Source of the DNA: Alligator mississippiensis
Taxonomy: Eukaryota; Chordata; Crocodylia; Alligatoridae
Direction of reading: 5' to 3'
Length of the DNA: 64,000 bases
Assembly: GCF_030867095.1 (NCBI RefSeq)
Contig: NC_081837.1
Location: 14,712,501-14,776,500 of the forward strand
In this document: positions 1 to 12,300 of the stretch, piece after piece
How the letters are laid out: every line of letters starts with the position of its first letter
Position numbering within the stretch: the stretch's first letter is position 1
The notes under the pieces: model-generated
Databases searched by the model: none
What the model saw: the letters and a program-made list of their open reading frames with translations, nothing else
What the model was told of the DNA's origin: nothing
Translations under genes and position numbers: made by a program

Positions 1-260
1 CTGCCCGAGCCGGGTGCCTGTGGGCAGGTGCTGCCTGGGGAGGAGGCCGCCACTGCTGCGGAGAGAAGCACCTGCCTCCACCGCAGCCCAGGGACTGCTC
101 TGCCTGCCGTCAGCTCGCCCTCCACTCCCCACTGCCAGAGAGGCAGGTAAATCAGCGAGGTGTGTGCACGACACAGGGGTTTAATCAGCCCTAAATTGAA
201 GCAGTGTTTTTTAAACCCCACTTCAATTTAGGGCCCCCGTTTCATCTGCACACACCCATG
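1..260 (-). repeat. foldback element, copy of the family at 44325
   Basis: A palindrome at about 190-232 (ctaaattgaag and cttcaatttag arms) lies beside GC-rich sequence running off the left edge. The reverse complement matches 44390-44640 in order: hairpin, 'taaacccctgtg', 'gtgtgcac', then 'ttac(t)tgcctctc'. It is therefore a dispersed family in two orientations, probably a non-autonomous DNA transposon. Confidence 0.55.
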
Positions 261-1929
261 GTTACTAAAGCTGCTGTTGCTTTATTACTTGTTCCCACAA
301 ATCTGGTAGGGATAGTTGTAGAACTGTTGCCACTGTGGGATTAGCCCCTTCCCATTAATGATGGACAAAGTATTGAAATACTTGGAAATATTGAAATACA
401 GCCTTGCTTGCTGCGGTAAGCTGTGGATGCTTTGGAAATGAACAGGCTTCTCTGGGTGTCAGGAACTTCACTTCTCTCCTTAAATGCATTTTTTTTTTAG
501 TTCAATAGGGAGCACACGATCTCCTATTAGGATTATGAAAAATTATAGAACTGCTACAAGGTGTCCCAGTCACCACACGTATTGCTCCATCCGGCGTCCT
601 TCCACCCTGTCAGGAGAAGCCACGTGCCAGTTGAAGGGGTAGTAGAGCCTCCATGCTCATCAAGGCCCCTGATTGCCGTCCATTCACACTGCAGTCAGTG
701 GCAGCCCTCGCAAAAGCCTTGGCTTCTCTGCTGAAGCTAGCATTCTTGTCTTGCGCTGCCTGTAGTTTTAAGGTGGAGAAAAAGAAAGCTTGCGTGGTGT
801 TAATTTTCTGCTTTTGCCGCTCAGGTGAAAGCTCTGTCTTGCGAGGCAGAAGTTGCCAAAAGGTTCTTAGATAAAGGCAGTTTTAAGTCATTGCTCCCAT
901 CTGTATGGGCTGTTGGCAGTGGGAACTGGAACTGAGATTTCTGGGTTGGAAACCACGAGCCCCTACTACCTGGACCACAAGACCTAGCTGCATTAGCCAA
1001 AGCCTATAGCAGACTCGTTAGCCTCTCTACATGGCTTAGCCACCAGTACAGAGAGACAGGCCACCATATGGAGAGGGCATGGGTTTTGCTCCTCAGGGTT
1101 GGATTTGGTCTGGCAACCAAGAGGCTTTCTGTACTCTGTCCCCTGAGCTATCGTGCAGTTCTTCTCTCAGCAAGAGAAGCCAGGGATTAACTTCACACAT
1201 TACTAGCACTGCATGTCAATCAGTATGTCCCATGCAGCTTTCCACATCTGGGGAATGAAAGGCACTGCCAAAGCTCACATTCGATACATCTGCCACCTCT
1301 GCCTGTATGCTGAACTCCACCAGCGGAGCTCATCTTGCGTGCCGGGGCCAGTGGGCTCGATGCCCACATTCTGGAAGGGATGAAAACCAGAGCTCTCCTT
1401 TTTTAGTCTGGCAGCCTCGTATGGGGACCATTCCACACAGTGTCTTGGATTTCGACCCAAAATGGTCACTTGGCCTTGTTTATAGTCTCCCTGAGTCACA
1501 GTTAATTAAAAAGCAGTTTATTCAAGTGGCAGGCTAATTTGCGTCAAAATCTGCCCATGTTGAGAGTATTAGCAGCCATATGAATGCGGTGAACCGCCCA
1601 CAAAGTAATCTGTGCCTGCATGTGAGCACCAAGCCACAGCACGGACTGTTGCCAGACGTTACTGCCAACCAACTTGCCAGCTGTCAGTCAGGACCAGAGG
1701 TTGGCTAATCATTAATCTGATTTAGACAAGCCATAACCTACACTCTGGGGTGAGAAGGTGTTTCAGTTGATTCATATCCTTGGCCTTGAGGTCAAGCTTA
1801 GATGAGCAGCCAGAAAACCCAGTTCGTTCCTCCCCGGCTCCCCCTCCCCTCACTGCTGGCCAGAGATGAAATAAATAGCCTGTTGTGGCTCATCTCTGCA
1901 AACCCTGCTGAGTTTCACTTAAAGAGCAA

Positions 1930-2215
1930 AGCAAGACGCTTTGGGTAAATCCAATATCTTTTATTAGACTAAATCAAATAGTTGGAAAAATTCTTCTTAG
2001 AAAGCTTTTGGGCACAAACACCCTGTATCAGGCTGAGGAAGCATCTGCAGTTGGTCTGTGCTCTTCCTGGATGGAGTGGTAAAGCTGCCAGAGGCCAGTC
2101 CATATGTAAGGAGGCCAGTGAGTTCAAATGTACATTTTACACAAAGTACCTTGCTGCCTATGTCCTTAGACCAACACAGCTACAACCTCCTATACCCTCG
2201 CAACTTAGAGCGCCA
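1930..2215. repeat. dispersed sauropsid repeat ('tcttttattagacta ... cttagaccaacacagctacaac')
   Basis: Starts near 'aatatcttttattagacta', contains 'gaaagcttttgggcacaaacacc' in two parts, and ends with 'cttagaccaacacagctac', a phrase I recognise from a common amniote repeat. A short related fragment ('cttcttcagatgttaact') may lie at about 33865-33890. Family name not assigned. Confidence 0.5.
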
Positions 2216-2654
2216 GGTTTTTTTAGTTTGAAGGAACAGAAGGAAGGATGAAAAATATGAGGAACTCCAGAGACAATTGCTTATTAATCCAAGGTGGGGG
2301 AGAGTCAACATGTGGTTAGAAAAGAACCTGAGACTTGCAGTTCTCGGGCTTCTGTTCCTCACTTGGACACTGGTTGATTTTGATTTTTCTGTCCTGAATT
2401 TATTGCCTATGAAAGGGGGGAAAGTGTCGTTTTCACCCTTTGTGAGGGTTCAAACAGGCCTTATAAGTTGCTCTGGTGAAGCATTTTGAGAACTTTCCAT
2501 GAAAGAGGGGAGACAATAAGGTGTTTGGGGTGAGATGATGATCTCCTTGTCCCCTCTTACAAGCCTCCCATTGGAATCAAGGGAACTCATCTTGCAAGAT
2601 CGGTTTAGGAAGCAGCTTGGTAATAGTCCTTTCCCTATCTACCTATCACTCCTT

Positions 2655-2770
2655 TTCTCAAGAATATCAAAATGCTTTACCACCACGGCTGGATTAAGCC
2701 TCACAAGACCCCTTTGAGGTAGGTAAGTATTATCCTCTTTCTATTTAGGGGGAAAATTGACTCCTGTGCA
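2655..2770 (+). repeat. MIR-like SINE fragment
   Basis: The order 'attaagcctcacaagaccc', 'ctttgaggtaggtaagtatt', then a gggaaaattgact segment resembles the core and 3' part of MIR elements (attaa..cctcacaacaccc..gaggtaggtactattat). Diverged, no target duplication seen. Confidence 0.55.
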
Positions 2771-3196
2771 CATAAAGGTTCACATTTACTTTAAGTTTGA
2801 GCACCTCAGCTTTTGAGTGTTCAACTTTGGAAGCCTAGGCCTGCCTTTCAGGGGTGCTTGGTTGTGCTGGGCCTGTTGACCTGGAGCTATGAATGGTTAG
2901 CCCCTCGGAAAGCTGGGTGTTGCGTTTCTGGAACAGGAGACCCAAAGCTGAGCCCCTTTTGACAAGCCGGACTTACCTGGATACGCAGAAGAGCTAAGGA
3001 CAAACCCAGATCTCCAAACACATTGTTGTTTTTAGCACTGCACTATGATACATTCTTCCTGAAGTATCTCCACTTTTCTCATTCACATGGAGCCCGTTCT
3101 GCACCATCCAGGTAACTGTCCAGATGGCAGATGCTCAACTATGGGTCTAAGGAATGTGATACACAGTGACTCATATGTATTACTTTGTTTGCCTAG

Positions 3197-3344
3197 GTGG
3201 GTTTTCCTGTACGAGAAGGGTTATCAGTCCCGGGATGGCATCATCAGCTCAGTGTCAGTGAAGCTCAAAGGTTTAGCTCTCACTAATATAAGTGGGATGG
3301 GCCCACACATCTGGGATGTGGCCGACTATGTTTTTCCACCTCAG
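3197..3344 (+). CDS. P2RX1: P2RX1 exon 2
   Basis: The acceptor is gcctag and the donor gtaagg. The first base completes a split glycine codon. The exon encodes the outer end of the first membrane segment ([10 protein letters not shown]) and the start of the ectodomain up to [10 protein letters not shown]. The two lysines in SVSVKLKG correspond to the ATP phosphate-binding lysines (Lys68/Lys70 in human P2X1). It contains one N-glycosylation sequon (NIS). It ends on a codon boundary. Confidence 0.96.
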
Positions 3345-6300
3345 GTAAGGAAGAGGGAGGGTTTTTATTCTACTTACTGCCCTTTGTCAGCACTTTGCAG
3401 AGGGGAGGGAGCTAACAAATGGCTTCCTAAATCTACAGCCTCTCCTTGAAAGCAGCTTGTCTTCCAGTGTCTAAAAGAGCGATACTTCTGCGTTCCCCTG
3501 AGGGCCTGACTTTTCACGGTGCTGAGCTTCAGTAACTTCCTCTTCAATTCCATAGGAAATGGAAGTGCTCGGCACTTATGAAGAATAACTTCTAAGTTAC
3601 TGCTTGCTCATGATTAGAGTTGCAGTTCAATTTGTGCTGAAGCCTAAGTGGGCCATTGAACCACAAGTGTTTCGACACACTGGATAAATGTTAGGAAAGA
3701 TCTTCCCCCTCTCCCTGCCCCTCCCCTTCCCCATCTCCTCTACTTCTGTCTAACTCTCTCTTTCCTGCTGTTCAGAGGTGTTTTGTGATCAGGCCCAAAC
3801 TTCCCCTTTACACTAACAGGGCACTTCAAAGACTCTACTTCTGAGAGCTGGGAATCCCCTTGCTGCTCTCCAAGGCAAGCAATCCAAACAGCTGATATGG
3901 CCATAGAGGGGCACAGCTCCCCATGCCAGCCCAAATGGAGGTATCCCAGGGGACACAACATTGCAGCTAGTTACTGGAGGCCTCTGACTCTGTATCTGGT
4001 TAGGTGATGCTTGGTTTCTATCTAGGGTGGCATGTCCTGGTTTGGCTGGATTGCATAGACCAGTCCTGGTTAGCTGGTGAAAAGTCCTGGGCCGGAGTCC
4101 AGCGCGTTGGTGGAACGGCACGGTGCACCAGGCAGGCAGGTGGGCAGGCGCCACTGCCGCTATGCAGGAGCAATGTGGGCAGACATATGGCCACACTAAG
4201 ATGCCATCTCTGAGGTCGCTACATGCCTTGCTCCCACACAGTGGTAGTGGTGCCTGCTTGCTCACCTGCTTGGTGCACCACACTGCTCCTCCTCCTCGCT
4301 CAGCTCTGGTCTGGGACTTTTGACCGACCAGCCAGGACTGGCCTAGGGAATCTAGGACTGTCCTGGCCAAACAGGGTCGTATAGTCACCCTATTGCTCTC
4401 TTTTCCTGGTGCTGCTCCCCATGGTAGCATCTCTCCTGCCCATGAGAGAGACTGCTTTCCTCTTACTAGCAACCACATCAAAGTCTTCATCTGGAGAGAT
4501 TGGTAGGAGGGTAAAGACCAGTCTGAATAGAGGAGGAAGGCATCTCTCTCACACTGTGCCTGCCAGCACATGTCTAGCCTAGGCACCTTCTGGCCTACAG
4601 TTAAATGGGAGGTTGGTGCCTGACCCTCTGCCCAGTAACAGGAAGAAATCCTTGAAAATGTCTTCACCTTTGATCTTACCATCTTCTTCTTTGTAGGGGG
4701 ACAGTTCTTTTGTGGTGATGACTAACTTCATTATCACACATGGACAGAAACAAGATACATGCCCTGAGGTAAATAAGACCACTTCATATTTGCTCCCATC
4801 CCACGACTCATTTCCTTTAATTTTACATTTACGCCAAATTGGTGACAAAATCCAGGAAACTGTCCTTCCTCTCCATCCTCCAATGCTCGTCTGTCTGGGT
4901 GCTTTCACCTTGAGCTGACTGCTTTCTCCAAGGTGAAGGAGGAACACTCAAGTTAGCTCAACGTGTCAGTTGTTGGTGCAGTCATCAGTGGAGACCAAGG
5001 GTTATTTCAAGGTACGGCTGTTCTCAGTTAAGCTAAGCTAGCTGGAGAGATGCTAATGCATCTTGATAAACCACATTGTCAGAGTACGGCAGTGCTTGTT
5101 TGCACATGCAGTCAGGAAATTTTTTAAAATTAAAATTTGAAGTTGATTAGTTAAATTGTATTAGATCCCTGTGTGGACATACTAATAACTTACTCAGAAT
5201 TAAAGTGGCTTTCATTCAGATTTGCTTCCTTTCCTTCCCAGCTGAGTTAAGCTAAACAGAATTAAGGCTATTTCACTGTGGTTTAACTAATCCACTTTGA
5301 ATTCATGCCTTTACTTACTGAAGGTTAAGTTCCCTGAGTGTCCCCATGTAGACAAGCCCTTAGTCTAAAGACAACTGCAGTTCCCTGCTGGGCAGCTTGA
5401 GGAGAGCTTTCCCATGGAGTATGCAGGGAGATATTGCTCCCCATCTGAACCACTGAGAGAGATCTGCTTTCTTTCTCAAAACAGCTGCCACATGCGGGAC
5501 GTTGCCGTTCTGATAGTGACTGCCCCAAAGGGGAGTACAAACGTAAGGGACAAGGTAAGTACTAAATTATGGGCCTCAGCCCAGGTCATGCCCCCAAAAT
5601 CTAATAGGCTTGGATGATTATGCCCTTTGTATAAATTGGGAACCAAGCCACTAATTGATTAAATGATCTGTGCTTGAGAGTCTCTGTCACAGGAGCCTTT
5701 GACAAGGCTGGGACTTGAACCCCAATCCCTTAAATCATGTCTAAGCGCCTCATATGTGAGCTTGATGACTAGCACATCTATTTGATGGACGTTCCTCTGC
5801 TGTAACGGTGAGTATGAACTCTCACCTCTTTTCTTCAGGTATGATGACTGGGAAGTGCATAGATTTCAACAGTACTGTCAAGACCTGTGAGATATTTGGC
5901 TGGTGCCCTTTAGAAGTAGACGATCATGTTCCCGAGTAAGGAATTATTTCACACGTCATTCCAATTTCCCAGCTTGCATGAAAGGGGTATTGCCACTACT
6001 GGTATAAAGTTAGGCTTTGCCCAGGCATAAGACCAGTCACTAATGACTGCTGTTTCTGGCTAAACTTTGCTGTTTTTTCTGACTCTGAACAGACCAAATT
6101 TGACCCTGCTGCATGGTGATCTAGCTTAGGGTGGCCAACCTGCAGCATGGGTGCCACAAGTGGCACAAGCAATGGCACTCAGCAGATGGGGAGGGGACAG
6201 GCAGCAGAGGTATCCCAGGGGACAGGGCAGGGAGCAGAAAACAGAGCATCACACCAGGCCGGAAGCACAAGGCAGGAATCAGAAAGCAGTAGATCAAATA

Positions 6301-9300
6301 AGGGAAAGGGATCAGAGTGGCACTCAAAGCGGGCACAGAATGAATTTGGGGCACACTTGCCAAAAAATTTGGCCCTAACTCATCTAACTACAGCTTTGCA
6401 GGGGAGTAAATAAATCCTTGGTGGAGGGTAATAGAGGCAGGTCCCCTTTTGCAGAAGGAGTTGCTCCCCCCCCCACCCCAACCATTCTGTCTGTCTATCC
6501 ATCTCTCTGTCCATCTATCTAGATAACTAGGAAATTCTCTGTAGCATTTTGTGGATGGCATCAGATGCCTCAGATTGTCTCAGGTCCTTGACTTCCAGTG
6601 GTAGCTCACAGTCTTCCTTTTTGGATTCACACATCTGGGCAATTTAGAGTTGCTGAGTCTCTGCCCATCCTGCAGTGCTCCCACTCCAAGAGGACTCTAG
6701 GCTACAGCACCCTGTGGGTCAACTGTTGGGCACTTGTTTCTCCTTTGTGCAGCCTAGGACCAGTAGCGGATAGCTGTGCAGCCTCACTCAGATGCTGATG
6801 GGCTTTGGGATATACTGTTGCCCCAGAGTTTCAGCTGGGCCCTCTTTCCCCCAGTCCTGAATAGTGAGGATTCTTGGAGTCCTGGATATGGGCTGGAGAG
6901 CTTCCTGTCCTTTCTGAGGCTGGAAGGGATCTCATCACAGAGAAGGAGGAGGATCTGTATAGGGGCAGATTAATGCATGGGCCCACAGGGCTCAGGTTCA
7001 GGGCCCCCTGCCAGTTGGGGGCACCACGGCCTGGGCAGGCACGGAGCTCCATGTGGGCGGTAGCAGCTTCCAGGGACTGTCTTTTTCCAGGATGCCCCAT
7101 GGGCAGCCCCACTCCTACTCCCACCCTCCATCATCTGCGGGTAGCCACTGGCACCAGTGCCACTGGGACAGGATGGGATGAGACAGCCCTGCCTGCCAGG
7201 CCTGGCAGAGGGGCAGGCGGGCTGCCAGGGGGAAGTGCAGAGCCCATGCTCTGACAAGGGTCCTGCCCCGTCCCCCCCTTCCAGCTCACCCTAGATGTGC
7301 CAAGAAGACTGAGCAGACCCAGCCACAGCCCCTGGCAGACAAAGGAAACCTGCCCTTGCCAGGTGGGGGACCTCCAATTTTCCGTTTGTCCAGAGCCCCG
7401 ATAAATCTTAATTGGCTGCATCTGTGGGAGCCCCCACAACCATAGGACCTGAGCTTGTTGAGGTAGATGTTTCCCCAGGAATAAAGGAATCTGGGCCAGA
7501 AAGTGCTGTACAGTTGTGTGCATCCAAAAACCACCTAGCATGCATCAGGTCCATTGTCCTCTGTACCAGCCAGTGGTATTTATGGCTAGAATAATTCGAG
7601 GAAATTTGGCTTTTACATTATTGCCTCTTGGGTTGTATGGCATTATTACTCCAATGAAATGCCAGCGTGTTGAATAGTGAAGGGAGACTTTTTCACTAGG
7701 CTTTGAGAGGCCATTGTGCATTTTTCTGCACAGCAGATGCCTCTCCTCCTTTTGGTGCTTCTTAGCTTTTACCTAGCATGCTGTGGAATTTGTCCTTGTG
7801 CTTAGAAAAGGCCAGGACAAGATCAAATACTTCATTGGGTCTCGACTGTTCTAATTTGGATGCTATCCCGTATCATTTCTTTCTACCTAATCTTCTCTTT
7901 ATGGTAATAAAGAGGTTTATTTTTTACTTTACTTTACTTAGAGGTTGGCTCACTGAGCAATAAACATTTGTTACCACTTGTATTTTCCAGCCCTGCACTG
8001 CTCATAGCAGCTGAAAATTTCACCTTGTTTATTAAGAACAGCATCACCTTCCCCAGGTTTAAAGTCTCCAGGTGAGTAAATGTTTTAGTTGTGTGACAGG
8101 TCACGAATTGTATTGCTGTTATTCTGTAAAGGCTTCTTTTTATGCGGAAAATAATTATTTATCAGTGCGCGCTTCTACACGACACACTTTATTGTGCAGT
8201 AGAGCTAATTACTGTGCAGTAAGCATCCATATCTACACGTGCAGGTGCTTAGTGCATGGTAATTGGCTCTAATCATGAGTAAATTTACTTGAGATTACTT
8301 ACTGTGCAGTAGCGCACATGTAGATGCCCGACCAGAAGTAAATATGCTCCCAGGCAGCAGGGAGCAGGAGATTGCTCCCTGCTCCTGGGAGCTGCCTGCT
8401 GCCAGGCCAGGCTCCACCACCAGAGCCTGGGCAGGGACGGTGTCTCCCTGCCCCAGCAGCAAGCAGCTCTCGGCCCCCGCTCTGTGATTGTGGGGTCCAG
8501 GCTGGGAGATCCTTATCTCCCAATACCAGCTCTGCGGTCGTGGGGCCGGCACTGGGAGATTCGTTTCTCCCAGTGCCAGGTATGCATGGAGCTGGCACTG
8601 GGAGAGGAAGAACTTCTAGTGCCGGCCTCGCAACTGCGAAGCTGGTGCTAAGAGATAAGGATCCCCACCACCCCAGGCCCCATGATTATGGTGTGGGGGC
8701 TAGGAGCTCCCTGCTGCTGGGGCAGGGGGACATTGTCCCAACCCCAGCCAGGAGACAGCTATCTCCTGGCCCCTGGACTAGTACCCAGGGGGAGCCTAGA
8801 GTTCCCCCTAGTTGCTGCAGGGGCCCGTTGCAGGGCTGCAGGGAGTGGCTGCTAGGAGCAGCAAATCTCCTCCCGCATCCCTGTACGTGTAGACACATGC
8901 CCAGGACTGTTTATTCCTGAGTAGTTTACTCAAGTAAACTGCTTCCGGATTACTTGCATGTGTAGACGCACCCACCGAGTCCAGGGTTGGATTTGTTACG
9001 GGTTGCTGAGGTCAAACCATTAGTAGGAATCAGGGCTGGCTCTCAAACCGTGCAGTAACCAAAATGGGGACTCGACCCAAGGGCCTCTGAGCAATGAGGC
9101 TACACAGGAGTAAAGTTATTAGCTTGTTTACAAAACCAGACCCTAAATTTATAGCACAGGTTCATAAGGAGCACTTCAGCTATTTAAAACCTGCTGCCTT
9201 TCCAGCAAAAACTTGAGTCTAAGCCATAGTTTTGTCTTAAAACCAGAGAAGCAAGTCATGCAGTGGAACAGTGAGAGCAGAGTTCATGTCCTTCTTTTTC

Positions 9301-12300
9301 TGTCTCTTGCTTTTTTAATATTGTCTGGAAAAAAAAGTGCAAACGCATTACTAGAGTGGGAGCCGGTAAAGCACCAGAACAAGAACTTTGCCTCAGTTTT
9401 TCAATCAGGATGATAATGATGAACACGGTGTTAGAAGCAGGATAGCTAAGGGGAATAAGGCTATGGAAACGGAAAATACCACAGAACAAACTTTAAAATG
9501 CTCGGACTGGTCAGAGCTCAAAGAGGACTGAATAGTTTCCACCCCAGAATCCTGAAAGAGCTGCCTAAGAAGCTGCAAGTCTGGCAGCAAGGACTTTTGA
9601 GATTGCCAGAGATCCAGAAGCACTTGCTCCATTGGGTGCAAAATGCTAGAAAATCTGAGGGTGGGGGAGTATACTCATGAGTATACTCATGATAGCAGGG
9701 GATGAGTACTTTAAACATGCTAAATCCTAAGTGGAACCAAAGCTTCTCGGGAATCCTTATCATCTACCCAGTAGCTAATAAGAAGCTAGCACATGCCATT
9801 TTAAGAATAGCCAGGTTCTTTGTTTTTTAAATTCACAGACGCAACCTTGTTGAAGCTGTTGACAATAAGTATATGAAAAGCTGCATCTATCACAAAGTCG
9901 ATCATCCGTTATGTCCCCTGTTTGAGCTGGGATACATAGTAAAAGAATCAGGTCAAAATTTCACGACTTTGGCCTATGAGGTATGTAGATCCCATCTGAC
10001 ATTTTGCTTCTGTAGTGGGCAGGTAGGGGGATACCTGAGATGAATCAAACTGTCACCTTTGAGCCATCCAGATCTTTACAGCCTGCTATTCAACAGATTT
10101 GCATGCAATTGTGCTCCAAAGTATTATGAATTCGACCTGGAAGGGTGTGGGCAGTGGGGTCCCGCAGGGCTCGGTCCTTGGACCGATACTCTTTAATGTC
10201 TTAATCAGCGACTTGGACGAGGGAGTGAAATGTACTCTGTCCAAGTTTGCGGATGACACAAAGCTATGGGGAGAAGTGGACACGCCAGAGGGCAGGGAAC
10301 AGCTGCAGACAGGTTGGACAAGTGGGCAGAAAACAACAGAATGCAGTTCAACAAGGAGAAATGCAAAGTGCTGCACCTAGGGAGGAAAAATGTCCAGCAC
10401 ACCTACAGCCTAGGGAAGGACCTGCTTGGTGGCACGGAAGTGGAAAGGGAACTTGGAGTCCTAGCGGACTCCAAGATGAACATGAGTTGGCAGTGTGACG
10501 AAGCCATCAGAAAAGCCAATGGCACTTTATCGTGCATCAGCAGATGCATGACGAATAGGTCCAGGGAGGTGATACTTCCCCTCTATCGGGCGCTGGTCAG
10601 ACCGCAGTTGGAGTACTGCGTGCAATTCTGGGCGCCGCACTTCAAGAGGGATGCGGATAACCTGAAGAGGGTCCAGAGAAGGGCCACTCGTATGGTCAAG
10701 GGCCTGCAGACCAAGCCCTACGAGGAGAGACTAGAGAACCTGGACCTTTTCAGCCTCCGCAAGAGAAGGTTGAGAGGCGACCTTGTGGCTGCCTATAAGT
10801 TCATCACGGGGGCACAGAAGGGAATTGGTGAGTTTTTATTCACCAAGGCGCCCCCAGGGGTTACAAGAAATAATGGCCACAAGCTAGCAGAGAGCAGATT
10901 TAGACTAGACATTAGGAAGAACTTCTTCACAGTTCGAGTGGCCAAGGTCTGGAATGGGCTCCCAAGGGAGGTGGTGCTCTCCCCTACCCTGGGGGTCTTC
11001 AAGAGGAGGTTGGATATGCATCTAGCTGGGGTCATCTAAACCCAGCACTCTTTCCTGCCTATGCAGGGGGTCGGACTCGATGATCTATTGAGGTCCCTTC
11101 TGACCCTAACATCTATGAATCTATACAGAGGATTTCTGCAATTGTTGAAGTGACTAAATATTGACATCTTCCGTGGTAGTGAATCTGCCATTGTAAGACT
11201 GGCAGCACTTCTCCCAGAGACAATTCCTTTGTGATTTCTAAAACCAACTAAGGAATTTGGAGGCCTAAATCCTATGTATTTGGGTTTTTAAAAGCCCAGC
11301 CTAAAGGTCAAACCAGGAAAACTCCACAATGTCATGTTCTTTACAAGATTTGATTGTATGCAGACTTTCTCTTCAATGTCAGTTGGTATTTGCATAGCGT
11401 GTCCAAAGCTGCGATTTTTGCATCACACAAGTATAATAAGTAACATTAAATGCAGCCATAGCTATAGCTGCTAAAAGGTGTTTAAGAAGAAAAAGAAAAC
11501 CTATTAAGTCCCAGTTAGCTAACTCTGGGAATCAGAGCATGCTGTATTCTAGCCTCTGATCCAGCTGAGTTTTAAATGTCATATTTTGGCAGGAAAATAC
11601 TCTACAGGTGAATCCAGTTCATTTTGAAGAAGTTTCTCTTGATCTGGGATGCAGTATATCCTTTTTCTCTCTTGTCCCATTGTTAATCCTCCTTTGCCCT
11701 ACCTTAAATAATTCCTTCTCCATTTGTGACAGTTTGATCCCTTCAGCTATCCACAGGTTGCCCTAACGTTTCCCCGTAGTTATTGCCCCATCGTGATGCA
11801 CAAGGAAGATCCTTAGACAACAAGCTGGTGAAGTCCCATTGATCTAGGACCTGCCTGTTATATACCCTGTGTAAGGTCATCATCAGCCAATTCTCATGTC
11901 CTTGTTATTTTAACGTCTGGACCCGTATTTCTGATACTTGGTATATTGTGCCCGCCACAGAACTGAGCCTTCAGAAAAATGAAACCAACAGGGTTGCCCT
12001 GCAGTATCATATTAGCAACAGATTTAAGCTGCAGGGAAATGTGATGTAATCTGCAAATACAGGTCAGAGAAGGTTATTTCATACTCCGGTTACTGATTGT
12101 GTTTATTTGCCGGGTTGCTGATAATGCACGTTATGGGAAGTTACATTAAAAATATTTTAAATAAATAGAGTAGCCAGTCTCCACCTATCTCATTTTGTTT
12201 GACCTGAATAGCAAGGAGTTTATTATGGCTTCAGCTAAGGCTGCTTCCTTTATTGCTCTTTGTTCGTGACAACCTCTCTGCCTCCACCCAGGCACATGCA

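Larger units (their letters stand above)
1..3196 (+). other. P2RX1: 3' part of P2RX1 intron 1
   Basis: No exon with the P2X1 N terminus (conserved EYDTPR and VRNKKVG motifs) is seen in any frame, so exon 1 lies upstream of the window. Contents are a foldback element (about 1-260), a dispersed repeat (about 1930-2215) and a MIR-like fragment (about 2655-2770). I see nothing recognisable in about 260-1930. Confidence 0.6.

Noticed and set aside
1..3196. Search for P2RX1 exon 1
   Set aside because: No frame shows the conserved N-terminal motifs or a matching donor in the right phase; exon 1 is outside the window.
3813..4682. 289-codon minus-strand frame
   Set aside because: It overlaps the hAT element at 4023-4392 and part of P2RX1 intron 2 on the opposite strand; the translation has no domain and the openness comes partly from the inverted-repeat element.
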